A stretch of 64,000 nucleotides of DNA, taken from Eurosta solidaginis. Its lineage: Eukaryota > Arthropoda > Insecta > Diptera > Tephritidae. Where the stretch lies: the NCBI RefSeq assembly GCF_040869045.1, contig NC_090323.1, positions 151,176,426-151,240,425 of the forward strand. The letters run 5' to 3'. The position numbers and the translations under genes were made by a program. Below, piece after piece: positions 21,159 through 31,821 of the stretch (its first letter is position 1; the number at the start of each line of letters is the position of its first letter). Below the pieces are notes generated by a model. That model searched no databases, was not told the DNA's origin, and saw nothing but the letters and a program-made list of their open reading frames with translations.

Positions 21159-24112
21159 AACAAGTAAGGAAGGTTAAGTTCGGGTGTAACCGAACACTAC
21201 ATACTCAGTTGAGAGCTATGGTGGCAACATAAGGGAAAATAACCATGTAGGAAAATGAACCGAGGGGAACCCTGGACTGTGTATCAAATGAAAGGCGTTA
21301 AAGAGTATTTTATGAGGGAGTGGGCCATAGTTCTATAGGTGGATGCCATTTAGGGATATAGCCATAAAGGTGGATCAGGGTTGACTCCAGAATGCGTTTG
21401 TACGATATGGGTTTCAAATGAAAGGTGTTAATGAGTATTTTAAAAGGGAGTAATCCTTAGTTCCATAGGTGGACGCCATTTCGAGGTATCGCCACAAAGG
21501 TGGACCAGGGGTGACCCTAGAATTTGTTTGTACAATATGGGTATCAAAAAAAAGGTGTTAATGAGCATTTTAAAAGGGAGTAATCCTTAGTTCCATAGGT
21601 GCACGCCGTTTCGGGATATCGCCATAAGGTGACCAGGGGTGACCCTAGAATTTGTTTGTACAATATGGGCATCAAACGAAAGGCGTTAATGAGTATTTTA
21701 AAAGGGAGTGGGCCTTAGTTCTATAGGTGGACGCCGTTTCGAAATATCGCCCTAAAGGTGGACCAGGGGTGACTCTAGAATATGTTTGTACGATATGGGT
21801 ATCAAATTAAAGGTATTAATAAGGGTTTTAAAAGGGAGTGGTGGTTGTTGTATAGGTGGTCGCCTTTTCGAGATATCACCATAAAGGTGGACCAGGGGTG
21901 ACTATAGAACGCGTTTGCACGATATGGGTATCAAATGAAAGGTGCTAATGAGTATTTTAAAAGGGAGTAATCCTTAGTTCCATAGGTGGACGCCATTTCG
22001 AGATATCGCCACAAAGGTGGACCAGGGGTGACCCTAGAATTTGTTTGTACAATATGGGTATCAAAAAAAAGGTGTTAATGAGCATTTTAAAAGGGAGTAA
22101 TCCTTAGTTCCATAGGTGCACGCCGTTTCGAGATATCGCCATAAGGTGACCAGGGGTGACCCTAGAATTTGTTTGTACAATATGGGCATCAAACGAAAGG
22201 CGTTAATGAGTATTTTAAAAGGGAGTGGGCCTTAGTTCTATAGGTGGACGCGGTTTCGATATATCGCCATAAAGGTGGACCAGTGGTAACCCTAGAATTT
22301 GTTTGTACAATATGGGTATCAAAAGAAAGGTGTTTATGAGTATTTTAAAAGGGAGTAATCCTTAGTTCCATATGTGGACGCCGTTTCGAGATATCGCCAT
22401 AAAGGTGGAGCAGGGGTGACCCTAGAATTTGTTTGTACAATATGGGTATCAAAAGAAAGGTGTTAATGAGTATTTTAAAAGGGAGTGGGCCTTTGTTCTA
22501 TAGGTGTTCGCCTTTTCGAGATATCGCCATATAGGTGGACCAGGGGTGACTTTAGAATATGTTTTTACGATGTGGGTATCAAATGAAAGGTGTTAATAAG
22601 TATATTAAAAGGGCGTGGGGCTTAGTTCTATAGGTGGACGCCTTTTCGAGATATCGCCATAAAGGTGGACCAGGGGTGACTCTAGAATGAGTTTGTACGA
22701 TATGGGTATCAAATTAAAGGTATTAATGAGAGTTTTAAAAGGGAGTGGTGTGAAGGCGTTTTCCAGATATAGACCAAAATATGGACCAGTGTGACCCAGA
22801 ACATCATCTGTTGGATACAGCTAATTTATTTATATATGTAATACCTGCCAAGATTTTAAGGGTTTTTTATTTCGCCCTGTAGAACTTTTTCATTTTCTTC
22901 TACTTAATATGGTAGGTGTCACAACCATTTTATAAAGTTTTTTCTAAAGTTATATTTCGCGTCAATAAAACAATCCAATTACCTTACCATGTTTCATGCT
23001 TTTTTTCGTATTTGGTATAGAATTATGGGATTTTTTCATTTTTCATAATTTTCGATATCGAAAAAGTGGGTGTGGTCATAGTCGGATTTCGTTTATTTTT
23101 CATACCAAGATAAAGTGAGTCCAAGTAAGCACGTGAACTAAGTTCATTAAAGATATGTCGATTTTTGCCCAAGTTATCGTGTTAACGGCCATGCGGAAGG
23201 ACAGACGGACGCCTGTGTATAAAAACTGGGCGTGGCATCAACCGATTTCTCCCATTTTCACAGAAAACAGTTAATGTCATAAAATCTATGCCCCTACCAA
23301 ATTTCAAAAGGATTGGTTAATTTTTGTTCGACTCATGGCGTTAAAAGTATCCTAGACAAATTAAATGAAAAAGGGCGGAGCCACGCCCATTTTGAAATTT
23401 TCTTTTATTTTTGTATTTTGTTGCACCATATCATTACTAGAGTTGAATGTTGACATAATTTACTTATATACTGTAAAGATATTAAATTTTTTGTTAAAAT
23501 TTTACTTTAAAAAAAATTTTTTTTTAAAAGTGGGCGTGGTCCTTCTCCGATTTTGCTAATTTTTATTAGGCGTACATATAGTAATAGAGGTAACGTTCCT
23601 GCCAAATTTCATCAAGATATCTTCAACGACTGCCAAATTACAGCTTACAAAACTTTTAAATTACCTTCTTTTAAAAGTGGGCGGTGCCACTCCCATTGTC
23701 CAAAATTTTACTAATTTTCTATTCTGCGTCATAAGTTCAACTCATCTACCAAGTTTCGTCGCTTTAGCTGTCTTTTGTAATGAATTATCGCACTTTTTCG
23801 GTTTTTCGAAATTTTCGATATCGAAAAAGTGGGCGTGGTTATAGTCCGATATCGTTCATTTTAAACAGCGATCTGAGATGTGTACTCTGGAACCTGCATA
23901 CCAAATTTCATCAAGATACCTCAAAATTTACTCAAGTTATCGTGTTAACGGACGGACGGACGGACGGACATGGCTCAATCAAATTTTTTTTCGATCCTGA
24001 TTATTTTGATATATGGAAGTCTATATCTATCTCGATTCCTTTATATATGTACAACCAACCGTTATCCAATCAAACTTAATATACTCTGTGAGCTCTGCTC
24101 AACTGAGTATAA
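21159..24112 (+). repeat. dispersed repeat copy R2 (main subfamily)
   Basis: Complete copy, AACAAGTAAGGAAGG to CTCAACTGAGTATAA. About twelve 130-bp units in 21290-22790 make the longest tandem part among the copies fully inside the window apart from the similar array of R4. Some multi-unit blocks recur within it (21560-21720 and 22060-22240), a sign of unequal exchange. The right half carries six GGGCG-box units. Confidence 0.9.
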
Positions 24113-25432
24113 CTAGAGAGGATGTTAAAATGATTTTTTTTCATATTTTCGTTTTAAAAATAAGCTAATTATTAATCAAATAATAATACAATACACAATA
24201 TTAATTAAAATAATTCTTAACCGCATTCCATACACAGCATTCGCATACGCATTCCATAAGTGCGTAACGTAAATGTCCGTACAATTTGCAAGAATCAAAA
24301 TATATAAATCGGGCATTTACGTTAGTCTGGTTTTAGTCCATTGACTCCTTCTTTGGAATAGCAACGGTCCACAACAGAGTATGAAATATGTACGTAAAAA
24401 TCTTTCTGCGGTTTAACCGATTAGGACGTCAAAATATTGTGTTGAATTTTACGATGAACATCGCATATGCAGTAGAGTACAGAAATTAGTGCATCGTTTA
24501 TGGTTCCGATAGTCCTTTAATGTTTTCCAAAAAAAAACGCACCTCACATTCCCACGCTTCACACTCAGAATTTCCTCAAGAACTCCATTTAAAAGGTTGA
24601 AGTAGACAAGTATCTTTGGTAGTTAAAAATTTATTGGGCCGGATGACCAGGTAGTATATTAGTAGTGATAATAAATTTGTAAATGCCAAAGGTTTTGGGG
24701 GAAATAATTAATTTTTCTACTAAATATTTCGGGAATTGATAAAGTCATGTTGGTTGGGTTATTCTGTCCGAAATTGTTTGAAGAGTGCCGTATGTTAGAA
24801 CGTTATTTAAAAAACGCACCAACCCAAGCTCGGTTTCTAAAACCCCCTATATGAGCACAAGTTCAGTGCATCTTGTCATAAGGAGGAGCTAGTGAAAAGC
24901 CTTCCGAGATAAAACGTTCTCCAATCCAACTCCAATATAGGACGACATGGGGTGATACGCCACTCAGCGGCCGCAATGAACAGACAAGAACCCAAAAAAA
25001 AAAACAAAATGGCTTATTGTCCCAGACCTTTATATCCCTACCTTGACTTTGACAGAAGAGTCAAGCTTTTGTGCAGTCCTGTTACACAGGGAGTATTCAC
25101 TTTTTTATTCTGAAATTTCGGAAATCACTTTTCCGTTAACTATTCATGGAAGCGTTCCGGATAAACCGTGAATTTAGAATATTCGGAATACGTTCTTTGA
25201 TACTACCTCACGAGGTCCGAATATGCATAATATTCCAACTACAAAACCGATTCTCCAAATTCTCAAATGGAGACGAATCGTCCGGACCGACGGAATTAAG
25301 AGAACAGAAGGTCGACTTCTAATACGTGCCCACCAATATTTCTTAAATCTAAACAAGTGCAGCTGTTTTCTTGAGGCAGATCGGTTCGCCCTTCTGTGGT
25401 AGGCTTTTCTGTTGTCTTCGTTATGGAATAAC
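24113..25432. other. sequence 3' of the inner Pao/BEL element, nothing firm
   Basis: No LTR matching the 5' side of the inner Pao/BEL element was found here. No coding pattern seen. Confidence 0.4.
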
Positions 25433-25735
25433 GAGTGAATTGGGGTTTGTTTTGAAAATAGTAAATAAAATAGGCCGAAGGCCTTTATGTTCTTTGGCAG
25501 ATAGAGGGTCTGCGTTAGGGCTTCTGGTGACCTCGCTCGGGGTGAGCGAGTGAATTTTGGGATGTTTTTGAAAATCTAAAATATAATGGGCCGAATTTCT
25601 TTAGGTTCTGTAGCAGATATCGAATCTGCGTTAGGTTATTGTTTGGCCTCGTTCCTTTGGGTGAGTGCATCTGCGTTCCGTGGCAGACCCTGAGTCTGCG
25701 TTAGGGTTGTTGATTGGCCTCGGTGGGCGAGCGCT
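25433..25735 (+). repeat. tandem repeat, about 115-bp unit, 2.5 copies
   Basis: Units share GTGAATT..GGG.TGTTTTGAAAAT, GGGCCGAA, GGCAGA...GTCTGCGTTAGG and CCTCG...GGGTGAGCGAG. Lies just past the integrase end of the inner Pao/BEL element, in its presumed 3' non-coding region. Confidence 0.65.
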
Positions 25736-25815
25736 GGGTTTTTGGTGGATTAGCGATAGGGAAGTGGAGTTCGGAAGGGAGTGAGGGAGGGGAACGGAGG
25801 GTTTGTTACGAGGAG

Positions 25816-27484
25816 CTATTGGCCTTCTCGCAATCCGTCTCCTACGTTGGGAAGAAGGATCAGTATGACCAAAGGTCGTCTGACTTGACCCTTCTCGGTA
25901 AAGAGGTCGACTACACGTACTCGGTTATCTTCACCGGGGTGTACGTTGACGACTCTACCTAGCCTAAACTCGTTGGGAGATAAGTTGTCCTCTTTGAGGA
26001 CAGCGAGATCTCCCACTTTGATATTTTCTTTGGGATGCTTCCACTTCACTCGTTTTTGAAGTTCGGATAGATATTCTACCTTCCATCGTTTGCAGAAAGT
26101 GTGATGGAGGGCTTTGAGTTTCTGCCATCGATTGATCATCGAGGCAGAGCTCTCACTGGCATCTGGTTCTGGTGGAGCCAGCAGGTGGCTGCCGGTTAGG
26201 AAATGTCCTGGGGTTAGTGGTTCCAAGTCCGTTGGGTCATTCGATCCTGGACTGAGAGGGCGCGAGTTGAGGCACGCCTCAATCCTGCACAAAAGTGTTT
26301 GGAACTCCTCCATAGTATATTTGTGGGGAGAAGCAATCTTTTTGAAGTGGCTTTTGAAGCTCTTCACTCCCGCTTCCCACAGGCCGCCCATATGTGGAGC
26401 GGCGGCGGGAATAAAATGCCAGCTTAATGCTTGATGGCTGTACTTTGAGACTGTTTTGTCTCGGCTTTCGGCCAGAAAGGCTTTAAATTCGGATCGTAAA
26501 GATCTTGATGCTCCGACAAAGTTTGTACCATTGTCGGAGTAGACGTTCTTCGGACATCCTCTTCTCGCGATAAAACGCGAGAAGGCTGCGAGAAAGCATG
26601 GGGTTCTGAGGTCACTAGTGGCCTCTAAGTGAATGGCCTTAGTGGAGAAACAGACAAAAGGGCATACGTAGCCTTTTGACAGTCGACATCCTCTACCGCG
26701 GTAGCTTTTGATGTCGAAAGGCCCCGCAAAGTCTACCCCGGTATTGGTGAACGCGCGGGTAAAAGTAGTCCGTTCGCAGGGAAGGGTACACATAAGTTGG
26801 GACTGTGCCTGCTTTCGATGAATGCAGGTTTTGCAATTGTGGATGACGGCTCTGATCATGGTCTTGACATTCGGTATCCAGTATTGGGTTCGGCTGAGAC
26901 GGAGCATGAGCTGGTTCTCGCCATGAAGGGAGTCATGATGAGCCATCATAACTGTGAGGCGAGACAGCCTACAATTGTAAGGCAAGATGATCGGATGACG
27001 CTCGTTGTATGACATGTCTTTTGACGCCCCTAGACGCCCCTAGACGCCCCCCTGTTCTAATAATATCATCTTTGTCGATATATGGGTTTAGTGACAGTAT
27101 TTCACTCTTTCGATCGATAGGTTCCCTATTTTTCAATTTTAAATATTCTGTCCCGTAAAATTGTTTCTGGCAGACTCGTATTAATGCTTGAGTCGTTGCC
27201 TTAATCTCATCGGCTGAGATTATACATGACTTTTCTTGGAACACTGCTTTGGTTTTAGGATGCGTTCTTTTATAGAATCTCCTAACATAAGATAAGACTT
27301 TCAAAGCTCGTGGCAAATCTGAAAATCGTTCAAGAATATCTGTATGATCTACCCTTGTCGTGGCATACGATTGTGCCTTCTTTTCCTCAACGGACGTGTT
27401 GTTATCGGCATCTTGTGCTGGCCAGTGAGAATTGTCTTCTTGTAGCCAAGAAGGACCCTGCCACCACAACGAATGGTTAACCAA
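25816..27484 (-). pseudogene. inner Pao/BEL integrase, two frames
   Basis: Frame 27484-26969 holds the linker (LWWQGPSWLQ) and RTGGRLGAS. Frame 27015-25816 holds the zinc-binding region (HDSLHGENQLMLRLSRTQYW, NCKTCIHRK) and the DDE core: GVDFAGPF with the first Asp, VYSDNGTNFVGA with the second, GGLWEAGVKSFK with the Glu. The DUF5641 C-terminus follows (VGDLAVLKEDN, LGRVVNVHPGEDN). The catalytic residues are all present. The two frames are offset near 27000, next to a three-copy GACGCCCCTA duplication (27021-27050), which probably caused the shift. Confidence 0.85.
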
Positions 27485-27492
27485 ATCTGACG

Positions 27493-29043
27493 CTAGTAGT
27501 AGCTCCCTAAATCCGCTGGGTTAGATTCCGAGTCAACGTGAAGCCAATCCTTATTACCGACCATATCGAGGATCTTGATGATTCGATGTGCGACGAAGGT
27601 TGACCAAGTACAGGGCGGCTTGCGTATCCATGCGAGTACGATGGTTGTATCCGTCCAGAGGTGAACTGTTACTGGTCCCAAATGAATATTTCGGGATATT
27701 GATTCCATCATTTCTGCGAGAAGCACGGCGCCGCAGAGTTCTAAACGTGGTAGCGAGATGGTTTTCACTGGAGCTACTCTGGTTTTTGCTAAGAGTAAGT
27801 ATATGAAAACCTGATCGTCTCTTTTTACGCGCATATATATCGCTGCAGCATACGCTTTCTCGGAAGCGTCACAGAAGCCGTGGATTTCTATTTCGCCTTC
27901 CGGGGAAAAATTTATCCACCGCGGTATCCGTATGTTATCTATTTCGCCATAGTGTTGGGTGAAGGTTTTCCACCGTTCTGATGTATTTGGTAAGACAGGC
28001 TCGTCCCATCCGGTGCCTTCTAACCAAATATTCTGCATTAATATTTTTGCCATTATGACCATTGGGGCGAGCCACCCCAATGGGTCGAAAAGCTTGGCGA
28101 TGGCTGACAATATTTCTCGCTTAGTTAAATTTTCCGGATCCTCCAATGGTCCTGCTTTAAAACAAAAGAGATCGGAGTGCGCATTCCATCTTATACCCAA
28201 TGCCTTCACGGTGCTGGTGTCTTCGAACGCCAGAAAGTCTTCGCTTAGTCGATCAGTTTTCGGGATGTCTTTTAGAACTGCCTCCGTGTTTGATGTGCAT
28301 TTCCGAAGTGGAAAACCAGCTGACTGTAGTACCTGCCGTATTTCATCCCTTGCCTTAATGGTCGATGCAATGGTGTGTCCTCCTGCTAATACGTCGTCTA
28401 CATACATGCATTCTCGCAGGATGCTCGATGCTGTTGGATGGGAATTTTCAACATCGTCCGCTAGCTGCAGAAGCGTTCTGATGGCCAGGTATGGAGCGCA
28501 GTTAACTCCGAACGTTACAGCCTTTAACTCGTAGAGGCCTATTGTTTCACTAATGTCTTTTCGGAAAACAATCCTCTGAAATTTGGTATGGTTGGCATCC
28601 ATCCAAATTTGCCTATACATTTTTTCTATATCACTATTGAAGACATATCGATAGAGTCCCCAACGTAGGATAAGAATTGGGAGATCTGCTTGTAGTATTG
28701 GACCAGGTAGGAGAATGTCGTTTAGACTGGTGCCATTAGCCGTCGGGCTTGAGGCATTGAAAACTACTCGGACTTTCGTCGTTATACTTTCTGCTTTGAC
28801 AACGGCGTGGTGTGGCAGAAAGTAATTATTTGTTTCATCTGCCGCGACGACACTGCTTATTTTTTTCATATGTCCAAGAGTCTCGTATTCTGAGAGTACC
28901 CTAATATATTCTTTCCCTAAGTCCGGATTTTTTATTAACCGGGACTCGTTTCGATAATATTGTGAGAATGCGCGCTTAAGGGATCCTCCTAAACTCAACT
29001 CTTCTGAGTAGCCTTGCTTGAATGGGAGGGATACTATGTACAA
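27493..29043 (-). CDS. inner Pao/BEL reverse transcriptase and RNase H
   Basis: 516-codon frame. Reverse transcriptase blocks are seen in order: KVRVVFNASSPTANGTSLND, FNSDIEKMYRQIW, TFGVNCAPYLAIRTL and the catalytic CMYVDDVLAGG, which is the Pao/BEL form of YxDD. The Pao-specific C-terminal part follows (LGIRWNAHSDLF, LFDPLGWLAPMVI), then RNase H-like residues (HGFCDASEKAYAAAIYM, LPRLELCGAVLLAE, LWTDTTIVLAWI). It ends at SNPADLGSYY and a stop where intact relatives continue (NPADLASRG), so a small frameshift at about 27487 cuts polymerase from integrase. Confidence 0.88.
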   Translation of the reverse strand: MYIVSLPFKQGYSEELSLGGSLKRAFSQYYRNESRLIKNPDLGKEYIRVLSEYETLGHMKKISSVVAADETNNYFLPHHAVVKAESITTKVRVVFNASSPTANGTSLNDILLPGPILQADLPILILRWGLYRYVFNSDIEKMYRQIWMDANHTKFQRIVFRKDISETIGLYELKAVTFGVNCAPYLAIRTLLQLADDVENSHPTASSILRECMYVDDVLAGGHTIASTIKARDEIRQVLQSAGFPLRKCTSNTEAVLKDIPKTDRLSEDFLAFEDTSTVKALGIRWNAHSDLFCFKAGPLEDPENLTKREILSAIAKLFDPLGWLAPMVIMAKILMQNIWLEGTGWDEPVLPNTSERWKTFTQHYGEIDNIRIPRWINFSPEGEIEIHGFCDASEKAYAAAIYMRVKRDDQVFIYLLLAKTRVAPVKTISLPRLELCGAVLLAEMMESISRNIHLGPVTVHLWTDTTIVLAWIRKPPCTWSTFVAHRIIKILDMVGNKDWLHVDSESNPADLGSYY

Positions 29044-30056
29044 GATCCATCTTCGTTTCTTCTTTTTGTTTCTTTATACAGTTTTTCGCAATATGCGTCA
29101 TCTGCATTAATGCTTTTGCCTTTTGGCAAATTTTCTAACTCCCAGAATGCTTTTAATTGGTTGTCCAGCGCGACTTCGTTATAAAACGACACTATGTTCT
29201 TTGTTGGACTCGGTGCTTCGATTCGCCCGGTTAGTATCCAACCGAACACTGTCTCTTGGGCCAAAAGTGTATTAAGTACATTCTTTTTTAAACCGCTTAG
29301 TATAATTTGGGGATATATGTCTCCACCAAGTATGAGGTCTACATCTTCATTGACGTAGAACCTCTTGTCTACCAAAACTAGGTCTAGGAATGCCTGCATA
29401 GTCATTGTGTCGATATGGCAGGATGGCAGATTCCCAGTTAGCTTGGCTAAAATTAGAACAGGAGTAGTCAAGCTGAAGCATGGATCCACTAGTGAACGTA
29501 GCTCGATGGTAGATGCCCCTTTAACTTGAGCAGATACTGCATTGGCGATGCCTGAAACTTCGGCATGCATTTTCCTTGCCGGCAAATTGATTCTGCGTTT
29601 GAGTCTTTCTGTCATGAAGGAACATTCAGACCCTGAATCAATTAATGCCCGCGCTGAGAAGTCGGTACCATTATGGTGGATGTGTACGCGAGCAGTTCCT
29701 AATAGCACGCCTGTGCTGGAATGAGCATGACAGGATTTTACATTCTGGTTCGCAGAAGAATTTGGTTGCCCTGATTCCTGTCTTCTTTGTGCTTGTGCTG
29801 AAGTTGACGGGATATTATCCGCGTCTTTAAAAGGATTGCGCCTCGTAGTTTGCTGAATTGTATCCGCATGCAGGAGCGTGTGGTGACGAGAGTGGCATTT
29901 AGCACAGTTGTACGAACTGGTGCACCTCGTCACTGTGTGTCCTGGGGATAAGCAGTTCAGGCATCCCCCCGTGGACTTGATGAGGTTGATTCTCTCCACT
30001 GGGGTCAGGTCACAGAATCGGGGACAATTCCGTAACCTGTGTTCAGCTTTGCACAT
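29034..30056 (-). CDS. inner Pao/BEL zinc-knuckle and aspartic protease region
   Basis: 340-codon frame. The N-terminus has the double zinc-knuckle pattern (CKAEHRLRNCPRFC, CLNCLSPGHTVTRC, CAKCHSRHHTLLH). It is followed by a low-complexity linker and the DUF1758 retropepsin with intact ALIDSGSECSFM, then LILGGDIYPQI and LLAQETVFGWILTG. It ends in the polymerase leader region. It cleaves the element's own polyprotein. The frame runs into the reverse transcriptase frame with a 10-nt overlap, and a frameshift separates it from the Gag part. Confidence 0.85.
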   Translation of the reverse strand: MCKAEHRLRNCPRFCDLTPVERINLIKSTGGCLNCLSPGHTVTRCTSSYNCAKCHSRHHTLLHADTIQQTTRRNPFKDADNIPSTSAQAQRRQESGQPNSSANQNVKSCHAHSSTGVLLGTARVHIHHNGTDFSARALIDSGSECSFMTERLKRRINLPARKMHAEVSGIANAVSAQVKGASTIELRSLVDPCFSLTTPVLILAKLTGNLPSCHIDTMTMQAFLDLVLVDKRFYVNEDVDLILGGDIYPQIILSGLKKNVLNTLLAQETVFGWILTGRIEAPSPTKNIVSFYNEVALDNQLKAFWELENLPKGKSINADDAYCEKLYKETKRRNEDGSCT

Positions 30057-30069
30057 TTTACAAAAAACC

Positions 30070-31061
30070 CTAGATGTTGATTTTGAAGTAGGTTTTGATA
30101 CCTTCGTTTGGAAGGCACCAAGTCTTTTTATGGGGTTTCGGTTGGATGCCGAGTATTTGATGGCTTTTGTCCCTTTTGGGCGTTAGTGCCAGTGAAGCTA
30201 GACACTGTTTCCAGTGAAACCTATTTGATAGAAATTTGTCCATATCTTCCCATTTAGATATGTCCATTTTATGGTCTATGCTTTGTTCCCATAGAGCCAG
30301 GGTACTTTCCGGTAACTTTGTCGAACACAAATATGTTAGTATTGCATCACAATTGGATGTGTCGATTTTGTGACACTTGAGGGACGATAGACAATTGTTT
30401 ATATCGCTATGTAATTTCTTTAACGCGCTCCCACCCTCACACTCTACCTTCTTTAAATTAAAAAGAATTTGCAATTGCGTGTACGCTTGTTTTCATACCT
30501 TTCGCACAGGTTTTTCCAGGCCATATCAAACCCATTATTTGTTAGAGGGCATTTTTTTACAATATCTTTGGCCTCGCCCTGAGTCTTGTTGTTCAGATGA
30601 AACAGTTTTTCCACCCCCTGTAGGTCGGAATTATTTATGTATATGGCCGTAAACAGGTCACGAAAGGTTGGCCATGATAAATAGTGACCTTTGAAAATCT
30701 CTGTGTCACAAGGAGGGAGGCGGATCTTATGCCCGCGAGGTGCGGCTGGGGGTGCTTGCTCAGGGATAGCACTATTTTCTACTTTTTTAAATTTCTCTGC
30801 CTCAGCAGATATTGTGGATGAGCATCGCATATATATTGAGTAGGTAGTCATATGCTTTTTCCGGATGGCCAACACATCATTTGCGTCGACATCGTCTGAT
30901 CCCATCAGTGAGTCAAACACAGACTTAACCTGCTTCCATAAGGAGCGCAACTCTTCTTGCTGTATCGCAAGAGTCTGCTTATTATGATGTTCCTCTGGAA
31001 TAAGGCTGTACTGTTTCTCAAACTCTGTGATTACCTCAGCTGATCGGACATAATTTTCCAT
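30070..31061 (-). pseudogene. inner Pao/BEL Gag N-terminal region (DUF1759-like)
   Basis: Two overlapping frames (31061-30453 and 30474-30070) make up the capsid-like Gag part. Visible are a coiled-coil-rich N-terminus, then [20 protein letters not shown], the DUF1759 signature, [15 protein letters not shown] and [12 protein letters not shown]. The second frame carries LKKLHSDINNCLSSLK and LPESTLALWEQSI. A single frameshift near 30460 separates them. The start is taken at 31061 because it begins with the usual short acidic Gag N-terminus and the non-coding leader precedes it. Confidence 0.85.
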
Positions 31062-31139
31062 TTTCTCAACAAATTATTCCTACCCAACTAAAAAACAAAT
31101 TAATCCTTTGAACAAAAATTGAGACAATGTTTTAAAAGA

Positions 31140-31800
31140 TCGCTTTTATTTATTTAGGTATGTAGGTCAGACTTGGCAGACTCGTCTGATTTTTTAGGAC
31201 AAACAAAATTTTCAAAGATCTACTCGCCACCCAAACGTATATGTATTTATTTGTATGTATAATGACTTTGTGTTAATTACGGTGTTCTAGTAGATTGTGC
31301 GCGATTTATGTGGTTTGGGTCAGACTTGGCCGAATCGTCTGATTTTTCCCAGGAAAGAATAAGACACCCGTGTGGCTTACTCGCCACCCGCACGCAAATT
31401 TATATATGTATATATTGTTATATGTGGTAATTTATTTGTGAGGGGGTTGTATGCCGAGGACAAAGTGCAAAGTGCGCGATATATCAACGAATGTTTTGAA
31501 TTAGTGAAAATTACCAGTGCTAAAGTTTGTGAAAAAGAAATTATTGTGCGCGTGAGTGGATATATTCGTGCAGACTCACTGTAATTGCTTTCACAGAAAA
31601 TATTTGGTGCCTTCAAAAAAGTGTGGTTATGGTACCTTTGTGTATTAACTTGCCGTGGTCTTGGAATACTCCGAATCGACACACGGTAGGGGGAAAGCAA
31701 TTGCACAAAACACAAATTGAGGCGCTATATCGCACAGATAATTTTCACTGATAATTTTCACTTTCCACTGTTTAGTGGTTCGGAGCACTCGCGGCATTTT
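31140..31800 (-). repeat. 5' leader/LTR-like region of the inner Pao/BEL element
   Basis: Contains two imperfect direct repeats about 150-160 bp apart (CAGACTTGGC..A.TCGTCTGATTTTT and TACTCGCCACCC). No second copy was found at the 3' side, so LTR status is unproven. Confidence 0.5.
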
Positions 31801-31821
31801 TTAAATAAAAAACTAACCAAA

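Larger units (their letters stand above)
25736..31821 (-). mobile_element. inner Pao/BEL LTR retrotransposon, nearly complete but broken
   Basis: Minus-strand gag-pol in standard Pao/BEL order: gag 31061-30070, zinc knuckle and protease 30056-29034, reverse transcriptase and RNase H 29043-27493, integrase 27484-25816. Frame breaks near 30460, 30060 and 27487 and an overlap at 27015/26969 disable it. A 5' leader with imperfect direct repeats lies at 31140-31800; I could not find a matching 3' LTR. It is nested in the interior of the 14141-37557 element; both ends are approximate. Confidence 0.85.

Noticed and set aside
21290..22790. CRISPR-like appearance of regularly repeated units
   Set aside because: Units are contiguous 130-bp tandem repeats without unique spacers, in a eukaryotic genome inside a mobile element.
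25174..25356. Minus-strand frame after the inner Pao/BEL integrase as an envelope-like gene
   Set aside because: It is only 60 codons, has no signal peptide, glycosylation pattern or fusion-protein motif, and sits in non-coding 3' sequence.
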